Origin: Marinococcus luteus_A
Lineage (GTDB): Bacteria; Bacillota; Bacilli; Bacillales; Marinococcaceae
Assembly: GCF_034497705.1 (NCBI RefSeq)
Contig: NZ_JAXRUV010000001.1
Location: forward strand, 310,001-374,000
Length of the DNA: 64,000 nt
Direction: 5' to 3'
Shown here: positions 41,650 to 50,797 of the stretch, one piece after another
How the letters are laid out: every line of letters starts with the position of its first letter
How positions within the stretch are numbered: the first letter of the stretch is position 1
Notes under the pieces: model-generated
The model's database searches: none
Told to the model about the DNA's origin: nothing
What the model saw: only the letters and a program-made list of their open reading frames with translations
Position numbers and translations under genes: made by a program

Positions 41650-42663
41650 ATGAAGAATCGAATGGCTCAGAAAAGGAGGAGGGGCCTGACTCTCTTCCTG
41701 ATCTTTTTCTTATTTCTGCTTTCCTTTGCATCCAGTCTTTTATTTGGCCAGACGCCCATTACGGCTGCTGAAGTGTGGAAGTCTTTTTCGGCATTCAATG
41801 ACGAAGCAACTACCCACATTGTGGTGCAATCAGACCGTCTGCCGCGTGCTGTCATAGCGACAGTGGTAGGTGCGAGTCTTGCGGTGGCAGGTACGCTCAT
41901 GCAGGCACTGACGAAAAACCCGATGGCATCCCCAAGCATTTTTGGGATCAACCAGGGGGCCATCTTTTTTGTTGTCATCGGTGTTGTGTATTTATCTTTA
42001 TCATCGCTTGTCTCTTTAATGGGCATGGCCTTTCTCGGAGCAGCGCTGGCTGCAGCCGTAGTCTATTTTCTCGGTTCGCTTGGCCGGGACGGGCTGACTC
42101 CAGTGAAAATCGTGCTCGCCGGTGCGGCGATCAGCGCGTTATTTCAATCATATACACAGGGAATTCTGGTGCTCGATGAGGCAGGGCTCCAGGACGTCAT
42201 GTTCTGGCTCGCCGGGTCGGTAAGCGGAAGGACGCTCGAAATGCTGCTGCCAGTGCTGCCGTTTATGGCGATAGCTATGATAACGGCGCTGCTGCTCGGA
42301 AGGGCAATCAATTTATTCATTACCGGCGATGATATTGCCAAAGGGATGGGCCAGAAAACGCTTCTTCTGAAAGCCGTCATCGGTGTTATCGTGGTGCTGC
42401 TGGCAGGGAGTTCTGTCGCTGTAGTGGGCGCGGTAGGATTTATTGGGCTGGTGATTCCGCACGTTGCAAGATTTTTTGTTGGCCACGATTATCGCTGGGT
42501 CCTGCCATTTTCAGCAATGCTGGGGGCAGTGCTGCTCGTTTCGGCTGACGTGCTTGCCCGGCTGGTAATTATGCCGCAGGAGGTGCCGATTGGTGTAATG
42601 ACTGCGCTTGTCGGAGGCCCATTCTTTATATATATCGCAAGAAGAGGGGTGTCGAATTTATGA
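41650..42663 (+). CDS. Iron-siderophore ABC transporter permease (FecCD family), first subunit
   Basis: A 337-residue protein with about nine to ten membrane helices. FecCD blocks seen include SDRLPRAVIATVVGASLAVA, GTLMQALTKNPMASPSIFGI and the late cytosolic motif GAVGFIGLVIPHVARFFVGH that contacts the ATPase. Basic N-terminus KNRMAQKRRRG. It starts 21 bases after the binding-protein gene and overlaps the second permease gene by four bases (ATGA). Confidence 0.93.
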   Translation: MKNRMAQKRRRGLTLFLIFFLFLLSFASSLLFGQTPITAAEVWKSFSAFNDEATTHIVVQSDRLPRAVIATVVGASLAVAGTLMQALTKNPMASPSIFGINQGAIFFVVIGVVYLSLSSLVSLMGMAFLGAALAAAVVYFLGSLGRDGLTPVKIVLAGAAISALFQSYTQGILVLDEAGLQDVMFWLAGSVSGRTLEMLLPVLPFMAIAMITALLLGRAINLFITGDDIAKGMGQKTLLLKAVIGVIVVLLAGSSVAVVGAVGFIGLVIPHVARFFVGHDYRWVLPFSAMLGAVLLVSADVLARLVIMPQEVPIGVMTALVGGPFFIYIARRGVSNL

Positions 42664-43697
42664 AACGGCATACTACATGGCGCACCCGCTTCTTTTCGGT
42701 ACAAATGGATAAGAGAGCGATGTGGAGAATGGGGATGCTTGCAATGGCGGTGCTGGCCGCCTGTGTGCTCGGCCCATCGTTAGGAAATACGATGCTTAGC
42801 CCCGTTACAGTTGTAGAAACGATGATGGGATACGGAAGCGGTGGGAATGAATTTATCGTCAATAACTCGCGGGTGCCCCGCACGCTGACAGCGCTTCTGA
42901 CGGGCGGAGCTCTTGGAGTGTCAGGTCTTCTGCTCCAGGGAGTGGTCCGCAATCCGCTGGCTGCTCCCGACATTGTGGGAGTTACTGGAGGAGCCTCTGT
43001 AGCTGCAGTAGCATTCATGACATTTGGTGCCGGAGTGATCAGCATCCAATGGATTCCTCTCGCCGCCATTAGTGGGGCGCTTCTCGTATCTTCGCTCATC
43101 TATGCGTTGGCCTGGAAAAAAGGAGTCTCTCCGATCCGGCTGATTTTGATAGGGATAGGGATTTCAGCTATCATGAGTGCGGCAGTAACATTCATGATCA
43201 TTGTAAGCTCCGCTGTTACCGCGACAGATGCTTATGTCTGGTTAACAGGAAGCATTTACGGAGCTTCATGGAGTGATATTTTCACAATCGCTCCTGTTCT
43301 CGCCGTGTGTCTGCCACTCGCTGTTGTTTTCTCAAGCAGCCTGAATGCCCAGCAGCTTGGAGATGATACTTCTGCTGGTTTGGGAGTAAGGATTCAGGTG
43401 GACAGGGTAGCAGTCGTCTTCCTGAGCGTTGTTTTAGCCGGTACGGCAGTAGCGGTAGCAGGAGCCATTGGCTTTATTGGATTGATTGCCCCTCACATTG
43501 CAAGGGCTCTTATTGGCCGCTCGTACGGGGCACTGGTCCCGGCTTCTGCATGCACCGGGGCAATCCTGCTTTTTGCTGCCGATCTCATCGCCCGCACAAT
43601 TTTTTATCCGGTGGATGTGCCGGCCGGTGTATTTACGGCCGCCATTGGTGCTCCTTTTTTTCTGTATTTGTTGTTTCGAAACCGTAACCACTTTTAA
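42660..43697 (+). CDS. Iron-siderophore ABC transporter permease (FecCD family), second subunit
   Basis: The 345-residue paralogue of the preceding gene, with the same blocks: NNSRVPRTLTALLTGGALGV, GLLLQGVVRNPLAAPDIVGV and GAIGFIGLIAPHIARALIGR. The two permeases form the heterodimeric channel. Translation is coupled by the ATGA overlap. Confidence 0.93.
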   Translation: MKRHTTWRTRFFSVQMDKRAMWRMGMLAMAVLAACVLGPSLGNTMLSPVTVVETMMGYGSGGNEFIVNNSRVPRTLTALLTGGALGVSGLLLQGVVRNPLAAPDIVGVTGGASVAAVAFMTFGAGVISIQWIPLAAISGALLVSSLIYALAWKKGVSPIRLILIGIGISAIMSAAVTFMIIVSSAVTATDAYVWLTGSIYGASWSDIFTIAPVLAVCLPLAVVFSSSLNAQQLGDDTSAGLGVRIQVDRVAVVFLSVVLAGTAVAVAGAIGFIGLIAPHIARALIGRSYGALVPASACTGAILLFAADLIARTIFYPVDVPAGVFTAAIGAPFFLYLLFRNRNHF

Positions 43698-43711
43698 GGA
43701 GGCGGAAGCAT

Positions 43712-44530
43712 ATGAGTGTCGAAGCGAAGAACCTAACCTTTTCCTACGAAAAAGAAAACGTGCTGCGCGATTTGTCTATTCGAGTGCCGGAAGGAGAAAT
43801 CACCGTGTTTATTGGCGCGAACGGGTGCGGTAAATCCACCCTTCTGCGAACAATGGCAAGACTGATCCAGCCTGAAAAGGGAAATGTTCTGTTGAATGGG
43901 AAGAGCATTTCTGAATTAAAAACGAAAGAAATAGCCAAACAGTTGTCGATCCTGCCGCAGGGGCCTACCGCACCGGAGGGACTTACGGTAGAACAGCTTG
44001 TAAAACAAGGCCGGTACCCTCATCAATCCTGGTTAAGGCAATGGTCGCCCGAAGACGAAAAAATGGTTGAAAACGCGATGGAGGCAGCGGCAGTCACCTC
44101 CTTTCGCAACACCCCTGTTGATGATTTGTCCGGTGGCCAGCGTCAGCGTGCCTGGATAGCAATGACCCTGGCGCAGGGGGCAGATACCCTGCTGCTTGAT
44201 GAGCCAACCACTTATCTTGATATGGCCCATCAGATCGATGTTCTCGATCTTTTGTATGAGCTGAACGAACAAGAAGGACGTACTATCGTGATGGTGCTGC
44301 ATGATATCAACCTTGCCTGCAGGTATGCCGACCATCTTGTAGCACTGCAGGAGAAATCCGTGTTTGCCCAGGGACGCCCCGGCGATATTGTCACCAAAGA
44401 AATGGTCAGACAGGTATTTCACATGAATTGTCATATAGCGGAAGACCCAGTATTTCATACGCCGATGGTGATTCCATACGGAAAAGGGAGGAAACCGTAT
44501 GGCGCTATCCCCGCTGCCGAAGCAGAATGA
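43712..44530 (+). CDS. Iron-siderophore ABC transporter ATP-binding protein
   Basis: The 272-residue ATPase has Walker A FIGANGCGKSTLLRTMARLI, signature DLSGGQRQRAWIAMTLAQGA, Walker B LLLDEPTTYLDMAHQIDVLD and switch His in VLHDINLACRYADHLVAL. This is the FhuC/FecE type. AAGGAGG precedes the ATG. Its end overlaps the reductase gene by 32 bases. Confidence 0.94.
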   Translation: MSVEAKNLTFSYEKENVLRDLSIRVPEGEITVFIGANGCGKSTLLRTMARLIQPEKGNVLLNGKSISELKTKEIAKQLSILPQGPTAPEGLTVEQLVKQGRYPHQSWLRQWSPEDEKMVENAMEAAAVTSFRNTPVDDLSGGQRQRAWIAMTLAQGADTLLLDEPTTYLDMAHQIDVLDLLYELNEQEGRTIVMVLHDINLACRYADHLVALQEKSVFAQGRPGDIVTKEMVRQVFHMNCHIAEDPVFHTPMVIPYGKGRKPYGAIPAAEAE

Positions 44531-45197
44531 AATTATTTACGGAACAGAATTGATGAAAGAGGAAATCGCCCGGCCGTACCTGGAAAACGTAACTGCCATG
44601 ATTAATACTTCGTCAGAGATGGTGGCTGCTTCCCAGTTTTCGAAAAGGTACGCCCGTTTTGTTACTGAGCCCGCCTTTAAGGCATTGACAATAGAGGGGA
44701 GGATGCTGGATTTATCGCCAGAGAACAGCATTCTCCATACGGATTTCTCCAAAGATAAATGGGCGCCGGAGTTTCGCATGTTGAAAACAGACGGCCTCAT
44801 AGGAGGCAATTATCAGGAAAAGCGTGCGATCTTAACAGAGCAGGTATTCGCCGGACACCTGCAGCCGGTCTGGAAGCTCTTCTCCAGTATTACCCGTCTG
44901 CCGATGCCGATTTTATGGGAAAATACCGCTGTCCGCGTGTTTTCCCTGTATGAGAAAAAACTGCGAAATTCCGCCTCTCTTTTAGAGATTCAGCAGGTGA
45001 ATGAGGATCTGCATTATCTCGTTTATGAAGCGCCTGGAGCACTATTTGGGGAGAAAAATAATCCATTTCGGCTTTTTCATAGAAAGCTTCAGGAAAACAA
45101 AGAAGGCGAGTGGATTCGGGAGCGCAAAACGTGCTGTTTTAACTATGCAGTGAACAACTGCGGCAGCTACTGTGCTGCCTGCCCTAAAAAACCATAA
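44499..45197 (+). CDS. FhuF-like siderophore-iron reductase
   Basis: A 232-residue cytosolic protein ending in a cysteine cluster, CCFNYAVNNCGSYCAACP, the hallmark of the FhuF family, which uses it to bind a [2Fe-2S] cluster. Counting the outer ligands gives Cys-Cys-x11-Cys-x2-Cys, one residue longer than the x10 I recall for E. coli FhuF, with an extra Cys inside. It should reduce Fe(III) and release it from the imported siderophore. GGGAGGAAA precedes the ATG within the ATPase gene, so the two are coupled. A terminator follows. Confidence 0.85.
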   Translation: MALSPLPKQNEIIYGTELMKEEIARPYLENVTAMINTSSEMVAASQFSKRYARFVTEPAFKALTIEGRMLDLSPENSILHTDFSKDKWAPEFRMLKTDGLIGGNYQEKRAILTEQVFAGHLQPVWKLFSSITRLPMPILWENTAVRVFSLYEKKLRNSASLLEIQQVNEDLHYLVYEAPGALFGEKNNPFRLFHRKLQENKEGEWIRERKTCCFNYAVNNCGSYCAACPKKP

Positions 45198-45207
45198 GAC
45201 CTTATTT

Positions 45208-45241
45208 AAGCATCCCGTAAATACTTCGGAATGCTTTTTTG
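45208..45241 (+). terminator. Terminator of the siderophore operon
   Basis: AAGCAT-C-CC pairs with GG-A-ATGCTTTTTT, 11 bases after the stop at 45197. Confidence 0.8.
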
Positions 45242-45339
45242 TTTAAGCTCTATAATACTTTTTGGGATGGAAATACAAAAAAATATGCAGACTCCAATAC
45301 TCGTTATACTTGCGTCGACGAAAACCAAGCAGGATAGGA

Positions 45340-45740
45340 GTTGCGTGCATATGTATAGTAATATAACGATCCCGTTGCCCGGCCGGTGGCATGTAGACCC
45401 GCCGGCACCGATCACCGGGGACAGCGTTTCAACGAAAGAGCATAAAATCATTCATCAGAAAAGCACAGGCACCTGGAGAATAAAGATTTCGCAAGATAGC
45501 CGGATTACTTGTATTTTGCTTTCGTGTTGGGTATATTTTTCATGTATCTTGATGTAAAACATATAAAATAACTAGTGGAGGAACGATAATGACAAGGGCA
45601 TGCATATCATCACGAACGAAGGGATGCCTAATGGGCGAAACTGAAGAGCCAGATTCAAGCAGGAGTCGGAACACGTCATCTTCCCGGGATGCGGATGCCT
45701 GGATACATGGTTATTGCAGTCATCAAGCGGAGGGTAGCTT
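45340..45740 (+). other. Long leader upstream of the CNNM operon, possible structured RNA or leader peptide
   Basis: No convincing gene lies in the ~500 bases between the siderophore operon and the first CNNM gene. A GGAGG at 45576 precedes an ATG at 45589 that opens a 52-codon frame (MTRACISSRTKGCLMGETEE onward) ending 45745, overlapping the CNNM start by five bases. The sequence is GC-richer and purine-patterned (GGGCGAAACTGAAGAGCC, GGAGTCGGAACACG), more like a structured RNA than a coding sequence. No known riboswitch consensus was recognised. Confidence 0.35.
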
Positions 45741-47147
45741 ATGTTGACAGCAGTACTGATACTTTTGCTCGGCTCTATCGTGATTTTTGCAATTATAGTT
45801 GCTAATGGATACTTTGTAGCGCAGGAGTTCGCATATATGTCGGTCGACCGCTCCCGGCTGGGGGCCCTGGCCGATGGAGGCGATAAAGCCGCTCAACGAG
45901 CTCTGAAGGTTACCAAACGGACCTCGTTTATGCTTTCAGGCGCCCAGCTGGGCATTACGGTTACGGGCCTGCTCGTTGGTTACGTAGCTGAACCCCTGGT
46001 TGGGCGAAGCCTGGGTGTGCTGCTCGGGGGCGTAGGCGTTCCGGATGCATTAGGCATCTCGGTGGGAACAGTATCGGCGTTGACGCTGGCGACAGTGGTA
46101 CAAATGGTCTTTGGGGAATTATATCCAAAGAACCTGGCGATTGCCAATGCCGAACCGTTGGCCCGTCGGCTGGCCGCTTCGACACATATTTATCTCATCT
46201 TGTTTGGTTGGTTAATTACAGTTTTTGATAAGGCCGCCAACGGTTTTCTGCGGCTGTTGAAAATTGAGCCGGTACACGACATTGACAGCAGTGCTACTGC
46301 TCGTGATCTGGAGCATATTGTGGCCGACTCCCGGGAAAGCGGGGATTTGCCTAAAGAGCTTTCCATCATGATTGACCGTATACTGGATTTTCCGCAGCGT
46401 GATGTTGAGCACGCAATGGTGCCGCGTTCACGGGCAGATACGGTACCTCCGGAAATGACTATTAAAGACGTGCGGGCCCTGATGGCTGAATCCCATACCC
46501 GTTATCCAGTCATTAACAGTGACGATGAGCCTCTCGGGGTCGTTCATCTTGTCGACGTTCTTGCCTCCTCTCCGGAGAGCGGGGCTCCGGTTACAACGAT
46601 TATGCATCCGCCTCTCGTCATTCCTACGTTGATGTCACTGCCGGAAGCCCGTAAGCGTATGCTCCATTCGCAAAATAAACTTGCTTGTGTTATTGATGAA
46701 TATGGCGGCTTCACAGGCGTTCTGACGCTGGAAGATCTGGCCGAAGAAGTGGTCGGGGAGATTTCGGATGAACATGACGAGGAACCCCCGGGTGTTGTTG
46801 AAGCAAACGAGAAGGGCATATGGCAGATACGTGGAGATCTCCATGTGGATGAAGCTGAACGCGAAATCGGTTATGAACTGCCGCGTGGGGACTACGAAAC
46901 GGTAGCCGGTATGCTGATTGCTCATTATGGTACTTTGCCGGAAGTCCAGGAAACAATCAGGGTGGAACTGCCCGAGGATCCGGGGGACCTCGTTCAGGAT
47001 GAACCTGTCCGCCGGTACCTGGATGCGCAAATTATCGAGGTGGATCAGTGGGTGCCTACGCTGGTCTACTTGACCCTGAATGAATTCGAAGAGGACAGGG
47101 ACACGGCAGTGGCCCAAGACCAGTATAGGAGGGGAAACCATGACTAA
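45741..47147 (+). CDS. CNNM/CorC (hemolysin-like) family transporter, first copy
   Basis: A 468-residue protein. Residues 1-~190 are the CNNM (DUF21) membrane domain (YFVAQEFAYMSVDRSRLGAL, KRTSFMLSGAQLGITVTGLL, VFGELYPKNLAIANAEPLAR). Two CBS domains follow (residues ~205-330; MVPRSRADTVPPEMTIKDVR, CVIDEYGGFTGVLTLEDLAE-E-V-V-G-E-I) and a C-terminal transporter-associated CorC_HlyC domain. Members act in Mg2+ or other divalent-cation homeostasis (MpfA in B. subtilis relatives). Its stop overlaps the next gene by eight bases. Confidence 0.92.
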   Translation: MLTAVLILLLGSIVIFAIIVANGYFVAQEFAYMSVDRSRLGALADGGDKAAQRALKVTKRTSFMLSGAQLGITVTGLLVGYVAEPLVGRSLGVLLGGVGVPDALGISVGTVSALTLATVVQMVFGELYPKNLAIANAEPLARRLAASTHIYLILFGWLITVFDKAANGFLRLLKIEPVHDIDSSATARDLEHIVADSRESGDLPKELSIMIDRILDFPQRDVEHAMVPRSRADTVPPEMTIKDVRALMAESHTRYPVINSDDEPLGVVHLVDVLASSPESGAPVTTIMHPPLVIPTLMSLPEARKRMLHSQNKLACVIDEYGGFTGVLTLEDLAEEVVGEISDEHDEEPPGVVEANEKGIWQIRGDLHVDEAEREIGYELPRGDYETVAGMLIAHYGTLPEVQETIRVELPEDPGDLVQDEPVRRYLDAQIIEVDQWVPTLVYLTLNEFEEDRDTAVAQDQYRRGNHD

Positions 47148-48156
47148 CCCGTTGATTGTTCTAATTGCAACTATTGCACTTATTGTCCTTAGTGCGTTCT
47201 TCGTGATTATTGAGTTTGCCCTCCTGGGAGCCCGGCGCCACCGGCTTGAAGAAGCTGCAGTTACAAGCCGCGGGGCCCGTGCAGCCTTGAGGTCAGTGAA
47301 TGAACTGACCGTCATGCTCGCTGGGGCGCAGCTCGGAATTACAGCCTGCACATTTGCGCTTGGGGCCGTGACCAAACCAGCCGTCGATGACTGGCTTTCC
47401 CCGGTTATCGCGGAGGTGGGGCTACCGTACTGGCTGGCTGACGGCACCTCCTTCTTCTTATCGTTGCTGCTTGTAACATTTCTGCATCTCGTGATCGGGG
47501 AGATGGCCCCGAAATCATGGGCTATCGCACACCCGGAGACTTCGGCTATTTTAATTGGATTGCCGGCACGCGGCTTCATTTGGGTTTTTCGGCCGCTGTT
47601 GTCCTGGGTCAATGCGATTGCCAACCGTCTCGTAAAGGCTTCTGGTGTGGAGCCAGTCGAAACAGCTGCCATTGGCGGCCAGGACGCTGCGACCATTCGC
47701 CATCTTGTAGAACATTCAGCGAATGTTGGTGCGATTGATACGTCGATCCGCCGCCCGATTTCCGGAGCGCTGGATCTCGAAAGCATGCGGGTGGCTGATC
47801 TCGTTACCCCTGGCGCTCCATTGACGACAGTGCCTTCGAATGCCACAGTTTACGATGTTCAGCAGGCAACCGAACGTTCCGGTCATAAGCGGATTCTTGT
47901 CAGGGATGAGCAGGAAGCCGTCACAGGCATCATCCATGTACGCGATACGCTGCTTGAGTCGGCAGACCAGCCGGTGCAAGACCTGGCGCGTCCGGCTTTT
48001 GTTCTATCATCCGAGACGCTCCTGCACGAAGCGCTTCTGACCATGAGAAGGGCCCGGGAGCAAATGGCAGTAGTTGTTGACGGCACCAGTTTTCTTGGTG
48101 TCATTACTATTAACGATGCTCTGGACAAAGTGCTGCCCCGCCTGGAGGAACACTAA
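47140..48156 (+). CDS. CNNM/CorC (hemolysin-like) family transporter, second shorter copy
   Basis: The 338-residue paralogue has the DUF21 membrane domain (FFVIIEFALLGARRHRLEEA, LTVMLAGAQLGITACTFALG, VIGEMAPKSWAIAHPETSAI) and two CBS domains (DLVTPGAPLTTVPSNATVYD, MAVVVDGTSFLGVITINDAL), but ends there: the CorC_HlyC domain of its partner is missing. AGGAGGGG precedes the ATG at 47140. The overlapping pair probably forms a heterodimer, an arrangement also known in other Bacillota and Actinobacteria. Confidence 0.9.
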   Translation: MTNPLIVLIATIALIVLSAFFVIIEFALLGARRHRLEEAAVTSRGARAALRSVNELTVMLAGAQLGITACTFALGAVTKPAVDDWLSPVIAEVGLPYWLADGTSFFLSLLLVTFLHLVIGEMAPKSWAIAHPETSAILIGLPARGFIWVFRPLLSWVNAIANRLVKASGVEPVETAAIGGQDAATIRHLVEHSANVGAIDTSIRRPISGALDLESMRVADLVTPGAPLTTVPSNATVYDVQQATERSGHKRILVRDEQEAVTGIIHVRDTLLESADQPVQDLARPAFVLSSETLLHEALLTMRRAREQMAVVVDGTSFLGVITINDALDKVLPRLEEH

Positions 48157-48213
48157 GCCACCCCTTCCTGCAAACTAATAATTGGACGTCCATAAAAAAG
48201 ACTTGAAGTTGGG

Positions 48214-48253
48214 CAAGGCCGCCATTCGCGAGATGCATGGCGGCCTTGTTTGT
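48214..48253. terminator. Terminator after the CNNM pair
   Basis: CAAGGCCGCCAT and ATGGCGGCCTTG pair around an 11-base loop, then TTTGTG; convergent genes lie either side. Confidence 0.85.
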
Positions 48254-48431
48254 GTTGATGGGGCAATAATTTTTCAATATCATCGTTTTATGTAAAATCG
48301 ACTATATTCTATCGTATATCACCCTCTGCCAAAAGAGTGTGGAAGTTGCTTATAGCTAATGCTTCATTTTTTGAGGCTGAAACCTTCTTCACAAAAAAGG
48401 AATGTTACAGGTACAGACGAGGGATAAGAGT

Positions 48432-49619
48432 TTATTCTTGATTTTTTTGATGATTCGTCTCTCTTTCGGGAAAAGAGATTTCGTATTGATTATCCGTAGA
48501 GGCAAACCGGTTAAATCGAAGCTGAAACAGACGATACAAATGAAGGATAACGACTTTGATCAGAGCATAGCTTGGAATGGCGAGAATAACCCCAATGACA
48601 CCTAAAAGATGGGCGGCTGTGAGCAGGATAAAAATAACGGTCACTGGATGGACCCGCAGCCGTTTCCCCATAATCTGGGGGGAGATGAATTTGCCTTCCA
48701 ATAATTGCACAACAGTCCAGACGATCAGGAGTTTAGCCAGCATGAAAAACGACGTGGTCATGGCAATAATCAGTGCGGGAAGAATCGCAATAGCCGGACC
48801 GAGGTATGGAACCACGGCTGTTACGCTGGCGATAGCGGCTAAAACTAACGCATAATCCAAGCCGATAATAAGAAAACCGATGTAGAGACTAATGCCGATA
48901 CAGAAACTGACCAGCAATTGGCCTACGATATAAGAGCTGATCTGATGATCCATATCGCTAAAAATTTTCCGGGCATCGTTTCGAATCTTTGGGGGGAGGG
49001 TCCGGACGACAGCTTTTGGAAAGGCTTCCCCGTCTTTTAATAAATAATAGAGAATGAAGGGAAGGGTAATAATGGCTACAAGCACGTTCGTTACCTGGAT
49101 CAATAGGGCAGCGATTCCAGTGAACGTATCACCGGCGTAACTTGAAACCGTTCCGGGAATATCCGACAGCCAGCCATTAATATTACTCGAGACATTGGCA
49201 TACACGTCCTGAAAAATGGATGCCTGCAGCCATGCATCGATACTTGCCCCTATTTGCTCAGCATACGCGGGGAACTCTTGTGCCATACTGGTTATTTGTT
49301 TTTCTAAGAAAGGAACAATGAAAGAAAGAAGGAGTACCAAGCCCCCGAGAGCAAAAGCAAATATCAGTAAGATACTGGCGGTTCTTGGTATTCCTTTACG
49401 CTCGAACCACCGGACAATCGGGCGTAACAAATAATAAGCAATCACAGCTAAGATGAGAGGAAGTGCGATGGTTTCCACAATCACCACCAGCGGGTGAAAG
49501 ATAAACGAAATATGGGAGTAAACAAGAATAATCATGCCAAGACTGAATATAAGCGCGAGAGTGTAAACAAGATTTTTGCCGCCAAGAAAACGGGCATAAC
49601 TGGTAGAAAACTTAGGCAT
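48432..49619 (-). CDS. AI-2E family transporter
   Basis: A 395-residue polytopic protein with the UPF0118/AI-2E layout: two N-terminal helices, YYLLRPIVRWFERKGIPRTA, a large amphipathic middle region, then FILYYLLKDGEAFPKAVVRT, VPYLGPAIAILPALIIAMTT and the late signature SPQIMGKRLRVHPVTVIFIL. Despite the name, most members are not autoinducer-2 exporters; some are Na+/H+ antiporters or sodium-linked exporters in haloalkaliphiles. AAAGGGG precedes the ATG. Monocistronic. Confidence 0.9.
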   Translation of the reverse strand: MPKFSTSYARFLGGKNLVYTLALIFSLGMIILVYSHISFIFHPLVVIVETIALPLILAVIAYYLLRPIVRWFERKGIPRTASILLIFAFALGGLVLLLSFIVPFLEKQITSMAQEFPAYAEQIGASIDAWLQASIFQDVYANVSSNINGWLSDIPGTVSSYAGDTFTGIAALLIQVTNVLVAIITLPFILYYLLKDGEAFPKAVVRTLPPKIRNDARKIFSDMDHQISSYIVGQLLVSFCIGISLYIGFLIIGLDYALVLAAIASVTAVVPYLGPAIAILPALIIAMTTSFFMLAKLLIVWTVVQLLEGKFISPQIMGKRLRVHPVTVIFILLTAAHLLGVIGVILAIPSYALIKVVILHLYRLFQLRFNRFASTDNQYEISFPERETNHQKNQE

Positions 49620-50040
49620 TAGTATCCCCTTTCAGAAAAGAAGCCGTTATAGATGTATTATACCGCAAATGGTTTCTGAAAGCTTGACGGTGCAGCATAT
49701 CGAATGTTTGATTGCTATAATCCAGGGCCCATCCAATTATTATGGGTGTTTGCAATAAATTAATGTTGAAAAAAGCATATTGGCGAATGAAGATAATAGC
49801 GTATGTTAAAAAAAGAAACAATGATAGAGTATGCATTGAAGACAGTTTCAAAGGAAATTTCGTTATAAAATTGTTTTTGGCAAGGTTATCACGTGATAGT
49901 TGCTCGAAATTATACCGAACAATAAAAAAATAAGCATAAATGTCACGAAATATAAAGAATTATTAAGTCTTCATGAAGTCTTTATGAAGATCTTTTCTCA
50001 GGTGTAGTGGGAGGGCGGACAGCATGGTAATGTAATTGTT
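49620..50040. other. Intergenic region, no gene seen
   Basis: AT-rich sequence carrying the promoter side of the AI-2E gene (minus strand) and, toward the right, a short palindromic CTTCATGAAG. Reading frames here lack ribosome binding sites. Confidence 0.5.
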
Positions 50041-50125
50041 GGGAGCAATATCCCTCCCCATTACTCCCCTTGAGTAATGATACCCCGTTAGAACGCCGGC
50101 CGAAATGGCTGGCGTTCTTTCGTTA
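50041..50125 (+). repeat. 85-bp dispersed element, copy A
   Basis: Identical over 85 bases to 62032-62116. It can fold into two adjacent hairpins: ATTACTC/GAGTAAT (50060-50078) and GAACGCC-GCC/GGC-GGCGTTC (50091-50117), the second followed by TTTCGTT like a terminator. It lies about 0.2 kb upstream of a DUF6440 module. Confidence 0.9.
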
Positions 50126-50309
50126 AAAGTGTCAATTTCAATGACTAACATTTGTGCCAAATATAGAAGCTTTTATTTGCGCCAGTTATGGAAGCAAATT
50201 TGATCATCATCCATTACTACATTGATTTATTTAATAAGATCTATTAATAAGAATACCTTTTAAACCTTATCCGGGATCAAGAATTTACGCTTATGCTTTT
50301 ACCCAGTCT

Positions 50310-50705
50310 ATCAATGAGACAGAGTGTTCATATTTCTTTTTTCGGGCGTACTGGAAGGGAAAACTCTAGCCGGTCACGAAAAACTGCTAAAGCAAAAAAA
50401 GCCTGGACGCTTACGAATGATAGGCAGAAAACCAGAACATTAAGGTAGTCAACCTGAGGTGGGGTAATTTTGGTTAAATATGGGGGGTGATTCGATTGTT
50501 CAAGAGGAATGAAGAGGGGAAAGAGCAGCGTTTTTACATCAAACAATCAGAAAGTTTGTCTAAGCTTGGGGAAGTTTTTATTATTGTCGATCGAAAGACG
50601 GGTATTAATTATATGTGTACAGTTGCGGGGACGGGGAGCAGTCTGACACCTTTACTCGACAGCGAAGGAAATCCTGTACGGGAATAATAAAAATATGATG
50701 AGATT
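50310..50705 (+). repeat. DUF6440 module, copy A (about 390 bp)
   Basis: This stretch, from TCAATGAGACAGAGTG to just past the DUF6440 stop, is closely similar to 62867-63258. Conservation covers the upstream region too, for example TACGAATGATAGGCAGAAA and CAGAACATTAAGGTAGTCAA, implying shared regulatory or RNA sequence. Confidence 0.88.
50496..50687 (+). CDS. DUF6440 family protein, copy A (63 aa)
   Basis: The protein (FKRNEEGKEQRFYIKQSESL, LGEVFIIVDRKTGINYMCTV, AGTGSSLTPLLDSEGNPVRE) has the DUF6440 pattern: a strand, I-I-V-D-x-x-T-G-x-x-Y, and L-L-D-x-x-G-x-P. The TTG at 50496 is preferred because GGGGGG lies eight bases before it and copy B has an equivalent TTG; the GTG at 50487 overlaps this RBS. 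A one-base length difference in the G-run upstream shows that the reading frame before this TTG is not conserved between copies. Function unknown. Confidence 0.7.
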   Translation: MFKRNEEGKEQRFYIKQSESLSKLGEVFIIVDRKTGINYMCTVAGTGSSLTPLLDSEGNPVRE

Positions 50706-50751
50706 TTCCATCCGGATCATTAAAGGAGGATCTTTTTCTTTTTGTGTATAC

Positions 50752-50797
50752 GAAATGGGGAGGTTTCAGTAACGGACCAGCCCCATTTCATTTTTTA
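50752..50797 (+). terminator. Terminator after DUF6440 copy A
   Basis: GAAATGGGG and CCCCATTTC pair around a 20-base loop and are followed by ATTTTTTAT. Confidence 0.7.

Noticed and set aside
45231..45557. 108-codon frame in the leader of the CNNM operon
   Set aside because: It begins inside the terminator of the siderophore operon and has no RBS; the internal ATG at ~45351 has only a poorly spaced AGGAG.
46635..47846. 403-codon minus-strand frame across both CNNM genes
   Set aside because: It is antisense to two well-supported overlapping genes and has the low-complexity Ser/Arg/Pro composition of a codon-bias shadow.
49963..50160. 65-codon minus-strand frame across the 85-bp repeat
   Set aside because: It exists only because the repeat is open in that frame; copy B does not continue it.
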